From Echinicola pacifica DSM 19836 (lineage in GTDB: Bacteria > Bacteroidota > Bacteroidia > Cytophagales > Cyclobacteriaceae): a stretch of 64,000 nt of DNA. The notes under the pieces were generated by a model. The model was not told the DNA's origin, searched no databases, and saw only the letters and a program-made list of their open reading frames with translations. The position numbers and the translations under genes are program-made. The stretch covers positions 783,099-847,098 of the forward strand of contig NZ_KB890739.1 in NCBI RefSeq assembly GCF_000373245.1, in the 5' to 3' direction. Of this stretch, positions 10,633 through 19,176 are shown one piece after another; within the stretch, counting starts at the first letter, position 1, and each line of letters begins with the position of its first letter.

Positions 10633-10731
10633 TTCATAGAATACGCCATCTATTCAGGATGGATTTTGGATAGAAATAGGAAATCAAATTAATAATACAA
10701 GCTCAATTAAGTAACCCATAATAAGTAGAAA

Positions 10732-11871
10732 ATGACAAAACCTTCTTACCTCAAAAAAAATATCGCCATGATGGCGATTTTCGGGATGACTCTCGGAGGA
10801 AATGCCTTTGCCCAAGGCAACTTGGATAAAGCAGAGATCAAAGCGGATATGGTAGCAGCCTTAGAATGGCAGGAAGCCCATCCGATTTTCGCTGCAGCCC
10901 CCACCGACTGGACCAATGGCGCCTACTATACCGGTGTGGCCCGTGCGCATCGTGCCACCAATGATATGATGTATATGGCGGCCCTGAAAACCGCTGGATA
11001 TAATAATGACTGGAATACCTATGATAGGATATATCATGCCGATGATATCGCGATTTCTTATAGCTATCTGTACGTGGATATGACAGAAAAGCGCAAGGGT
11101 ATGGTGGATCTTGCACCCACTACCAAGTTCATCAATGAGCACCTGTATGTCCCCAATCAATGGAGCAATCCAGCCAAAAAAGGCGGGGTGCAGGACATCC
11201 TTTGGTGGTGGTGTGATGCCTTATTTATGGCTCCTCCCGTGATCACCTTATATGCTAAGCATACCGGGGATAATAGCTACCTAGAGGCCATGCACAAATT
11301 CTATATGGAGTCGTACGATAAGCTTTACGATAAGGAAGAGCACCTTTTTGCTAGAGATGCCCGCTATGTATGGACCGGATCTGATAAGGATGAGAAGGAA
11401 GCCAATGGCAAAAAAATCTTCTGGTCCAGAGGAAATGGTTGGGTGCTAGCTGGTCTCGCCCTGATGCTGGAAGACCTGCCTTCTGATTACGAGCACCGCG
11501 ATTTCTATGAAAAACTATACCAGGACATGGCCGCCCGCATCCTAGAATTACAGGATAAAGATGGTCTGTGGCGCACCAGTCTGTTGAGCCCCGAGTCTTT
11601 CGACCATGGTGAAGTGAGTGGCAGCGGATTCTATACCTTCGCTTTTGCTTGGGGAATCAACAATGGCCTATTGGAGCAATCCACCTACCTGCCTTCAGTA
11701 AAAAAAGCATGGACCGCTCTTGCCGAATGTCAGCATGAAGATGGAAGAGTCGGCTGGGTGCAGAATATCGGGGCCTCCCCGGAACCAGCCTCTCAGGATA
11801 GCTGGCAAAACTTCGGAACAGGAGCGTTTTTGATGGCTGGAAGTGAAGTGATCCAATTATTGGATAAATAA
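10732..11871 (+). CDS. GH105 unsaturated glucuronyl hydrolase
   Basis: A 379-residue protein with a signal peptide cleaved near AFAQG (about residue 28). The body is a single (alpha/alpha)6 barrel typical of GH105. [12 protein letters not shown] contains D162, which corresponds to the catalytic Asp of the family; [15 protein letters not shown] and [14 protein letters not shown] are further family hallmarks. GH105 enzymes remove 4,5-unsaturated uronic acid from the end of oligosaccharides by hydrating the double bond. Directly downstream of the lyase that would make such ends, it is best read as the periplasmic unsaturated glucuronyl hydrolase of ulvan breakdown. Length is normal for the family. 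Confidence 0.88.
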   Translation: MTKPSYLKKNIAMMAIFGMTLGGNAFAQGNLDKAEIKADMVAALEWQEAHPIFAAAPTDWTNGAYYTGVARAHRATNDMMYMAALKTAGYNNDWNTYDRIYHADDIAISYSYLYVDMTEKRKGMVDLAPTTKFINEHLYVPNQWSNPAKKGGVQDILWWWCDALFMAPPVITLYAKHTGDNSYLEAMHKFYMESYDKLYDKEEHLFARDARYVWTGSDKDEKEANGKKIFWSRGNGWVLAGLALMLEDLPSDYEHRDFYEKLYQDMAARILELQDKDGLWRTSLLSPESFDHGEVSGSGFYTFAFAWGINNGLLEQSTYLPSVKKAWTALAECQHEDGRVGWVQNIGASPEPASQDSWQNFGTGAFLMAGSEVIQLLDK

Positions 11872-12275
11872 TCATTATTGCAAGAAAGGACCCCCAAGCT
11901 GCCCATTACGGCTTGGTCTCCGTACCACTTGGATATTTAGGAGATAGCTCAGTCCTTGCTGCCTCCTTGCTGCATCGCATGGTTATGATTCCCTGAGCTT
12001 CACTGCTCAGCCCCATAGCCATGCCTTGTTTCCGTCTTTTTTGTTGGGAGGGTCGATGTTCCCTACCATATTATCATTGATAGCAGTCGATCATTACTAG
12101 TGTTTTGGGCAGCACCATAGTTCCTGCGGTTCCTTCAGGATTAGCTTAGGTCGCTTCGCTCAAAATAAATTATTCCAAGAGGGAAATGGCATTCTACCAT
12201 ACTGATTTCCTCTGATTTAATTGACGATCACAGCCCCGATTTACTTAATAGTACACCCAATGACCCTAATCAAAT
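11872..12275. other. Intergenic region between GH105 and GH106 genes
   Basis: About 400 bp with no gene, no clear terminator and no copy of the operator-like motif. An internal promoter is possible but nothing distinctive is visible. Confidence 0.5.
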
Positions 12276-15200
12276 ATGAAGTCCTATTTTTATTTATTTC
12301 TACTTATCGCAGCCACCCATTCTCTAGTAGGCTGCAAATCCCCCGAAAACATTCAGGCTACCACCTCCTCTGCGGCAGCGGATTCGGAAGGATTCGCAGC
12401 ATTGAGCAGGGGCTTTTTGGCACCTGATAGATCTTATCATCCCGAAACCTGGTTTCATCTCAATGGAAACAATATTACCAAAGAGGGATTGACCCTAGAT
12501 CTGGAAGCGATTAAAGCAGCCGGGCTTCAGGGGATACATCTATTTAATAAAAATGGCAGGCCTTATCCGGATGTGCCTCCTGTGGAGATCTTGTCTGATG
12601 AGTGGGAGGATATGATCAGGCATGCTGCCGATGAGTGTCAGCGTCTTGGACTGAAGTTTACCATGCAGAACTGCCCCGGCTGGTCGATGACCGGCGGGCC
12701 ATGGGTGCCCGTGGAGGAGGCTCAGCGGGAACTGGTGGAGACCGTTTACCAGCTTGAGGGTGGGCAGCATTATGATGAGGTGTTGGCTTTGGATGAGCGC
12801 TATCCTACGGAGGATTTTGATTATCAAGAGGTCCGTGTATTGGCTTTCCCCAGGCCACAAGGCGATGAAAATGAGTATTATATTGCCAAAACTATTAGTA
12901 GTAATAATCCTGTGGTTCCCTGGGAAATGATTTTTGATCCCAGAAAAACCTTAGATTTTAATGCAAAAGATCTACCTGATTCTCTAAAAGCTTTTGCAGC
13001 AAAGGGGATCAGTGATATTGATGGGGAACACAGCTGGGTGAAGGTTGGGTTTGAGGAAGAAGTTAGCCTTAGATCCATCAAATTGTCCCCTATTCGTACC
13101 ATGATTATGGATCGGCAATATCCAGTGGTGGAAAAAGAAGTCAAGGTGCAGGCCTTCATCGATGGAGAACTTCAGGAAGTCGCCACCCTAGCCATTCCCA
13201 CAGCCAATTGGACCGATAGCCAGTATGATCTTACCCTTGCCGTTCCAGAGACCCGCGCTCGGGAATTTATATTGACTTTCCAAGGGCAGCATCCGATTTT
13301 GCCGAGCTCCATCCAGCTGACTGGCCAGTCACGAACCCATAATCATCAGGCTAAGGCTGCTAAAGCCCTGCGTGGGTTGGAGAAGGAAAGTAAAAACCAT
13401 TATACTCAGGAGGCATATATTGACCCAAAAACCATTCTTGACCTCAGCGATAAGCTAGACGACTCTGGGCGCCTGACGTGGGAGGTTCCTGCTGGCAGCT
13501 GGACCCTTATCCGCTTTGGTCATATCAATATGCGACGGACCAATAAACCGGCCGTTCCGGAGGCCACAGGCTGGGAAGCGAGCAAAATGGACAAGACCGC
13601 CATTGAGAATCACCTCAGGAATGGGATGATCGGTGATCTGATCAAAGATGGAGGCCCTATCAGTGAGGGGAAACTTTATGGATTATTGATCGACAGCTGG
13701 GAAAGTTTTATTCCCACATGGACCATAGATGACGAAGGCATGCTGGAGGAGTTTAAGACAAGAAGAGGCTACGATATGAGCCCCTATTTGCCCGCCACCA
13801 TGGGCTATATCATAGAAAGCCCAGAAGTTACCAGCAAGTTTTTACGTGACTTGAGGCAGACCACAGATGATGTTATTGTAGAGAATTTCTTTGAGCATTT
13901 TGCTACGATAGCGCATGAGATGGGCGCATTAGTTTATACAGAGGGAGCAGGCGGCGAGGTATTGCCGGTGGACCCAATGCGGTATTACGGAGTTAGCGAT
14001 ATACCCATGACCGAGTTTTGGTATCCCAAGGCACCATCCAATCAGAATGAATTTGCGAAACCTATTCTCTCCGCCGCCTCAGCCATGCACTTATATGATA
14101 AGCCTTTGTTGGCTGCGGAGGCCTGCACCCAGCTGGATGTTCAGTGGAATGAGCATCCTTTTGATGTCAAATACCTCATCGATTATAATTTCACCAAAGG
14201 CGTAAATCATTTGGTGTTTCACACCTTTTCGCATACTCCGCAGAAGGAAGTCTATCCAGGTTCTAGTTTTGGTGGGAATATTGGTTTTCCACTGGTCAGA
14301 CAGCAGACCTGGTGGAAGTATATGGCGGATTGGGTGGACTACCTTAGCAGAAATCAATATGTATTGCAGCAAGGAGAATACGTGGCCGATGTATTATGGT
14401 ACCTGGGAGACCATCTGGAGAGACCTCCTTTTGATCTGAATGACTTCCCGGAAGGCTACCGATATGATTACCTGAATGCTGAGATCCTGCAAAGCCGCCT
14501 ATCGGTGGAGCAGGGGGCAATAAGCGTAAAGGGCGCAGGGAAATACCGAATAATTATGCTGAGAGATTCTGAAGAAATGACTCTTAAGACTCTCCAAAAG
14601 CTTCAGGAATTGGTGCTGGATGGGGCGGTGATCCTTGGAGATAAGCCGATGAGCTCTCCAAGTCTGATGGATGGCGAGGCGGATATAATGCTCCTTCAGG
14701 AAATCTCTGACCAGCTATGGGGGAAGACCAAGCGAGGCAGCCAAAACGTCGGCAAAGGAAAAGTGTATTGGGGCATGTCTGTGGATCAGGTGCTGCAAGC
14801 CGAGCAGGTTGAGCAGGACCTCATAGTGCCAGAAGGGCTGGATATCGACTGGATTCACCGTCAGACGGATGAGGCAGATATTTATTTTGTTTCCTCCAAA
14901 AGCCCAAATGCAATAGACGTCTCCCTGAGCTTCAGGACCCAAAAGGGCTATCCTCAGCTGTGGGATGCCTATACCGGCGCACAACATGACGCCTTGGTTT
15001 GGACTAAGGAGGGTAGCAGAACCCAGGTGGCCCTTTCTCTGGATGCCAGTGGAAGTCAGATTATCGTGTTTCCAAAAGGAGATAAGAAGCCATTCGCCAC
15101 TAAAATCACCTCCGGCCAGCAGACGATCTTAAGCGCGGAAAGTGGCTGGTCTCAGCAGCATCCTGAAGGAGAAACTTCCACGCTTCGCCTCAAGGATGAC

Positions 15201-15749
15201 GGGATTTATTTCACCAAAGCAGGGGAATACCAGGTTCAGTCCAGCACCGGAACGCGGAAGATTCAGGTGAGTGTGAAAGAGAGGTCATTACAGGAAAACT
15301 GGTCGGCTGCCTTTGAAGGAGATTGGGATACTGCTAGGGAGCTTCAAATGGATGAACTTATGAGTTTGACCGACCTAGAGGATGAGGCTATCCGCCACTA
15401 TTCGGGTACGGTAACTTATACCAAAGAACTGTCCGTGGATAACCTGGGGGAAATGATGCAGCTGGACCTGGGAGCGGTGGCGAATATTGCCGAAGTATGG
15501 TGCAATGGCCAAAAAGTGGCCGTCCGCTGGGCTCCTCCCTATATCTTTGACCTCAGTCAACACCTGAAATCCGGAACTAATGATTTGACGATCAAGGTGA
15601 CCAACACCTGGAGAAACCAATTGATCTATGACCATACCCGCAGCGCGGATAATAAAAAAACATGGACCACTAATCCACCCGCAGCGAGTGAAAAAACTTT
15701 GGACAAAGCAGGATTAATCGGGCCTGTTCGCTTATTAACTATCAATTGA
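12276..15749 (+). CDS. GH106-family alpha-L-rhamnosidase, lipoprotein
   Basis: An 1157-residue protein beginning with a lipoprotein signal (LVGC, lipid-attached Cys at about residue 20). The region after residue 45 matches GH106: ETWFHLNGNNITKEGLTLD followed by IKAAGLQGIHLF and NCPGWSMTGGPWV are hallmarks of this TIM-barrel rhamnosidase family. Residues from about 1020 form a jelly-roll of the GH2/galactose-binding type (SGTVTYTKEL, IAEVWCNGQKVA, NDLTIKVTNTW). GH106 enzymes release terminal alpha-L-rhamnose by inversion; characterised members act on rhamnogalacturonan-type glycans. Here it likely acts at the cell surface or in the periplasm on desulfated oligosaccharides. Specificity is not visible in the sequence. 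Confidence 0.87.
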   Translation: MKSYFYLFLLIAATHSLVGCKSPENIQATTSSAAADSEGFAALSRGFLAPDRSYHPETWFHLNGNNITKEGLTLDLEAIKAAGLQGIHLFNKNGRPYPDVPPVEILSDEWEDMIRHAADECQRLGLKFTMQNCPGWSMTGGPWVPVEEAQRELVETVYQLEGGQHYDEVLALDERYPTEDFDYQEVRVLAFPRPQGDENEYYIAKTISSNNPVVPWEMIFDPRKTLDFNAKDLPDSLKAFAAKGISDIDGEHSWVKVGFEEEVSLRSIKLSPIRTMIMDRQYPVVEKEVKVQAFIDGELQEVATLAIPTANWTDSQYDLTLAVPETRAREFILTFQGQHPILPSSIQLTGQSRTHNHQAKAAKALRGLEKESKNHYTQEAYIDPKTILDLSDKLDDSGRLTWEVPAGSWTLIRFGHINMRRTNKPAVPEATGWEASKMDKTAIENHLRNGMIGDLIKDGGPISEGKLYGLLIDSWESFIPTWTIDDEGMLEEFKTRRGYDMSPYLPATMGYIIESPEVTSKFLRDLRQTTDDVIVENFFEHFATIAHEMGALVYTEGAGGEVLPVDPMRYYGVSDIPMTEFWYPKAPSNQNEFAKPILSAASAMHLYDKPLLAAEACTQLDVQWNEHPFDVKYLIDYNFTKGVNHLVFHTFSHTPQKEVYPGSSFGGNIGFPLVRQQTWWKYMADWVDYLSRNQYVLQQGEYVADVLWYLGDHLERPPFDLNDFPEGYRYDYLNAEILQSRLSVEQGAISVKGAGKYRIIMLRDSEEMTLKTLQKLQELVLDGAVILGDKPMSSPSLMDGEADIMLLQEISDQLWGKTKRGSQNVGKGKVYWGMSVDQVLQAEQVEQDLIVPEGLDIDWIHRQTDEADIYFVSSKSPNAIDVSLSFRTQKGYPQLWDAYTGAQHDALVWTKEGSRTQVALSLDASGSQIIVFPKGDKKPFATKITSGQQTILSAESGWSQQHPEGETSTLRLKDDGIYFTKAGEYQVQSSTGTRKIQVSVKERSLQENWSAAFEGDWDTARELQMDELMSLTDLEDEAIRHYSGTVTYTKELSVDNLGEMMQLDLGAVANIAEVWCNGQKVAVRWAPPYIFDLSQHLKSGTNDLTIKVTNTWRNQLIYDHTRSADNKKTWTTNPPAASEKTLDKAGLIGPVRLLTIN

Positions 15750-15908
15750 GATGCCCATAAAAAGATGTTTATTCCCGAACCCTGTCGTCCATTGAATTGG
15801 GGAATAAGTAGTAATGGGCTACCGAAGCAAATAGCCTTAAGAAAAGAGAGGCTTTGTTTGGCTAAAACTTAGGGGCTTGGGAATGATATACCTTAAAATA
15901 AAATAAAA

Positions 15909-16850
15909 ATGGCAAGGATTATAAAGCTGATAATGGTGATGCTAAGCGTTGGGGCGGGGTTTTCTAATCCACTTCAAGCACAGGAAACCGGCGGTGCTGC
16001 ACCAATGCGGATAGATACACATATCCATTTGTATGACACAGAGCGGCCAGGAAGTAGCGTTTTTTTGGACCCTGTAAAGCATAAGAAGATCTATTACCCA
16101 CATTTGGAGAAGGATTTCCTGGATATCGCCTCGCCCGCAGGGCTGGACTTTGCGGTGGTGGTGGAAGCGAGCAAGCGGCGTGAAGATAATTTCTGGCTTA
16201 TGGATATTGTCAATCAGTCCAGCAGCTTATTGGCCTTCATCGCCAACCTGGATCCGAGAGACGAGCATTATATAGGGGATTTGGATCGGCTGTCCGCCAA
16301 TAAGAAGTTTCGGGGAATACGGATTCGTCCCGACCAGCCGATTGATCTTGGGGATGATCTGGTACTGGAGAAGCTTGGGGAATTGGCAAAGAGAGGCTTA
16401 GTCCTGGAGTTACGAGAGAATGCAGGGCCCTTGGCGGCGATAGAAAATATCGCAAAGCACTATCCGGATATGCCCATTATCATCGATCATATGGGAGGCG
16501 GAAAAATCAGCCAAGGAAAAATTGTTCCCTCTACCTGGAATAATCGGCTGCAGAAACTCGCGGCAATACCCAATGTTTATATTAAGATATCCATGCTTTA
16601 CACCCTCTCAGGCCAAAATCCGGCACCTACTCAGCCGAGTTTTTATAGGGAATTTATAGATCAGGTGGTCAAGGCCTTTGGTCCAAAACGAGTGCTCTAT
16701 GGAAGTAATTGGACGCTTTCGGAAATGAGAGGCTCCTATGCAGATCTTGTTCATATCTATGATCGCTATCTTGAGGAGCAATCGGTATTGACTGCCTATG
16801 ATTTATATTATGGCAACGCCATCCAAGCCTATGGACTTAGGGTAGAGTAG
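15909..16850 (+). CDS. Secreted amidohydrolase-2 family protein, lactonase-like
   Basis: A 313-residue TIM-barrel metal-dependent hydrolase of the amidohydrolase-2 group. DTHIHLYD gives the H38-x-H40 metal pair; IIDHMGGG and VLYGSNWT are the later ligand and Asp/Asn regions. Cytosolic relatives include L-fucono- and L-rhamnono-lactonases and 2-pyrone-4,6-dicarboxylate hydrolase. Unusually this one has a signal peptide (residues about 1-24, cleavage after LQA), so it should be periplasmic. It lies between the GH106 and sulfatase genes. Possible roles are hydrolysis of a sugar lactone or of an ester or lactone on oligosaccharide ends; neither is shown by the sequence. Confidence 0.8.
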   Translation: MARIIKLIMVMLSVGAGFSNPLQAQETGGAAPMRIDTHIHLYDTERPGSSVFLDPVKHKKIYYPHLEKDFLDIASPAGLDFAVVVEASKRREDNFWLMDIVNQSSSLLAFIANLDPRDEHYIGDLDRLSANKKFRGIRIRPDQPIDLGDDLVLEKLGELAKRGLVLELRENAGPLAAIENIAKHYPDMPIIIDHMGGGKISQGKIVPSTWNNRLQKLAAIPNVYIKISMLYTLSGQNPAPTQPSFYREFIDQVVKAFGPKRVLYGSNWTLSEMRGSYADLVHIYDRYLEEQSVLTAYDLYYGNAIQAYGLRVE

Positions 16851-16886
16851 TGATTGGTTTCGAGGTTCAGGCTCTTTTGCTTGTAA

Positions 16887-16899
16887 TGATATAGGATAA
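16887..16899 (+). promoter_or_regulatory. Degenerate operator-like motif TGATATAGGATAA
   Basis: Resembles the copy at 23760 (TGATACAGGATGC) with a C to T change in the core. It sits 32 bp before the sulfatase start codon inside the run, where a secondary promoter could lie. Weak evidence. Confidence 0.3.
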
Positions 16900-16930
16900 A
16901 AAGAAGTATTAAATAATAAGAAAATCAATT

Positions 16931-18697
16931 ATGAAAGAACGTATTAAATTGACTCGGCAGATCCCGAGCTTACGATGGATCAATGCCCTGATGCTTCTGA
17001 CCTTGCTGAGCAGCTGCGGTCAGGGGAAAGAAAGCACCGTAGTGGACACCGCCACCGCTGAAAGCCAGGAAATGGACCGACCAAATATCCTTTGGTTGGT
17101 GACGGAGGATATGGGGCCCTATATTGCGGCCTTTGGGGACTCCACGATCCAGACTCCTAACCTGAGCAGATTGGCGGCAGAAGGGGTGATCTACCCCAAC
17201 TTATATTCCACTTCCGGGGTATGTGCTCCCAGCAGGGCGGCCATCGCCACAGGCATGTACCCTTCCAGCATTGGTGCAAATCATATGCGGGTCAGTTCCT
17301 ATACCGATGTGACCGGACTGGATGCTTATGAAGCGGTGCCCGGGCCAGAGGTGAAGATGATCAGCGAGTGGCTGAGAATGGATGGCTATTATTGCACGAA
17401 TAATTATAAAGAGGATTACCAATTTAAAGCCCCCGAAACTGCCTGGGATGAGAGCAGTACCTATGCCCATTGGCGAAATCGCGGCGCCGATCAGCCGTTT
17501 TTTGCCGTGTTTAACTTTACCAATACTCATGAATCCGGGCTCTTTGAGCCTTATGGATTTAGGAATATAGAAACTCGCCATTACCATAGCGGCGATAGGG
17601 ATTACGTCTGGCCCAAAAAAGGTAATATGACCGAGGAGGAGACCCCCGTGCATCTCCCGAAGGATACCGAATTCCCCATCCCTCCCTACCTTCCCAATAC
17701 CGAGGTGGTGCGCAGAGATATGTGGAAGATGTATAATAATATCGCAGAAATGGACAAGCAGGTGGGAGCAATATTGGACCAGCTGGAGGAAGATGGATTA
17801 TTGGAAAATACCATCATTTTCTTTTATGGAGACCATGGCGGGCCCATGCCAAGACAGAAGCGTCTAATCTATGATTCGGGGCTGAATACCCCCTTGATCA
17901 TTCGTTTTCCTAATGGACAGCATGCCGGTACGGAGGATGATCAACTGATTAGTTTTATCGATTTTGCCCCTACCTTATTATCCCTGGCAGATGAAGCGCC
18001 AAAGGATTATATGCAGGGAAAGGCCTTCTTGGGAGAATATAAAGCCAGCAAAGAAAGAAAATACATTCATGCCGCTGCGGATCGATTTGATGGATTTACG
18101 GATGTGATCCGTGCCGTTCGTGATAAGAAATTTAAGTACATACGGAATTATAGACCCGAACAGGGCTATTATTTGCCAATAGTTTATAGAGAAAAAATCC
18201 CTACGATGGAGGAAATGCTGCGGCTAAGAGATGCCGGCAAACTCAATAGCACGCAAGAGCATTGGTTTCTGCAAAATAAACCTGCTGAGGAGTTGTTTGA
18301 TTGCTCCACGGATCCTCATGAGCTTCATAACCTCGCAGAGGATCCTGCGTACTCAGAGAAGCTGGATGAGTTGCGTGCAGAGATGGATCGATGGCTCCAG
18401 GAAATCGGAGATGATCCTACGGTGCCAGAGGAGGACCTGATCACCAAGCTGTGGAATGGCAAGGATACGCAGCCAAAAACTGCCAAGCCAGACGTTCAGG
18501 TGGAGGATCATAAGGTAAGCATCAGCAGCGCTACTCCCGGAGCTTCGATAGGCTATCGGATGGTGCAGGCCGAGGAGAAGATGCCTCAGCCCTGGACAGT
18601 GTACCAAGGGCCCTTTGACTTGCCGGAAGGGAAGGAGATAATGGTGGTGGCCCACCGAATAGGGTACAAATCCAGTCAAGTCGTAAAAGTAAAATAA
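16931..18697 (+). CDS. S1-type sulfatase lipoprotein with C-terminal beta-sandwich extension
   Basis: A 588-residue sulfatase with a lipoprotein signal (LLSSCG). The metal-binding NILWLVTEDMGP segment and the formylglycine signature C98-A-P-S-R102 mark it as an active type I sulfatase; FFYGDHGG supplies the second metal half-site. The start of the domain resembles S1_8 sulfatases, a group that includes an ulvan-active enzyme (F. agariphila P32); that subfamily is inferred by eye. Residues about 510-588 form a separate small beta domain (SISSATPGASIGYR) like those at the C-terminus of hexosaminidases. It ends the same-strand run that starts at 4501 and is followed by a terminator 10 bp downstream. 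Confidence 0.87.
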   Translation: MKERIKLTRQIPSLRWINALMLLTLLSSCGQGKESTVVDTATAESQEMDRPNILWLVTEDMGPYIAAFGDSTIQTPNLSRLAAEGVIYPNLYSTSGVCAPSRAAIATGMYPSSIGANHMRVSSYTDVTGLDAYEAVPGPEVKMISEWLRMDGYYCTNNYKEDYQFKAPETAWDESSTYAHWRNRGADQPFFAVFNFTNTHESGLFEPYGFRNIETRHYHSGDRDYVWPKKGNMTEEETPVHLPKDTEFPIPPYLPNTEVVRRDMWKMYNNIAEMDKQVGAILDQLEEDGLLENTIIFFYGDHGGPMPRQKRLIYDSGLNTPLIIRFPNGQHAGTEDDQLISFIDFAPTLLSLADEAPKDYMQGKAFLGEYKASKERKYIHAAADRFDGFTDVIRAVRDKKFKYIRNYRPEQGYYLPIVYREKIPTMEEMLRLRDAGKLNSTQEHWFLQNKPAEELFDCSTDPHELHNLAEDPAYSEKLDELRAEMDRWLQEIGDDPTVPEEDLITKLWNGKDTQPKTAKPDVQVEDHKVSISSATPGASIGYRMVQAEEKMPQPWTVYQGPFDLPEGKEIMVVAHRIGYKSSQVVKVK

Positions 18698-18705
18698 TCA
18701 GAAAT

Positions 18706-18734
18706 CAGGGCAGTCCATTGACTGCCCTTTTTTT
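18706..18734 (+). terminator. Rho-independent terminator ending the 4.5-18.7 kb run
   Basis: GGGCAGT (18708-18714) pairs with ACTGCCC (18721-18727) over a 6-nt loop, followed by seven T residues. Immediately downstream of the sulfatase stop codon. Confidence 0.92.
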
Positions 18735-19176
18735 ATGCCCTCTGTAAGCTTAGCTGTTTTTAAGGGCAAAAGTGGAATGAATAAATGCGAGGTCAATAAG
18801 GATTTTTTTTAACCGACAACTCTTTGACCCTATCCTGAACAGGAAATGTCACCTTAGAAATTATTATAGTAATTCTCTTTTATAGATTTATTATTTCCAA
18901 ATAATCAAATGTGATTAGGCCAGAAATCCATATATAAAGTGATTTTGAAGCCTTAAAGGCAGTGAAATAGTAAGATACAGGATGGTATTTGCTTTAAAAG
19001 TTTTTAAACTTAATAATTGAAACTAGGGACTTCCTTCTAGGACGATATCCTCAGTGAAGTCATTTGATCTATACGGAGAGGCTGGGCCAGGAAGGCCAAG
19101 GCAAACAAATATCATCGATTGGCTAGCCGTACTCGGTGGGATTGCTATTTAAATTAGGTATTAATAGAAGATAATT
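18735..19176. other. Intergenic region before the cytochrome module
   Basis: About 440 bp without a gene. Holds one operator-like copy (18973-18985) and A/T-rich DNA that probably contains the promoter for the gene at 19177. Confidence 0.55.
18973..18985 (+). promoter_or_regulatory. Operator-like motif AGATACAGGATGG
   Basis: Contains the intact ATACAGGAT core and is followed directly by TATTTG, which resembles the Bacteroidota -7 element. 192 bp upstream of the cytochrome/DUF1549-DUF1553 gene. Confidence 0.65.

Noticed and set aside
11548-11562. TTACAGGATAAAG inside the GH105 gene
   Set aside because: Coding sequence for LQDKDG; lacks the first GGATA word and has no promoter context.
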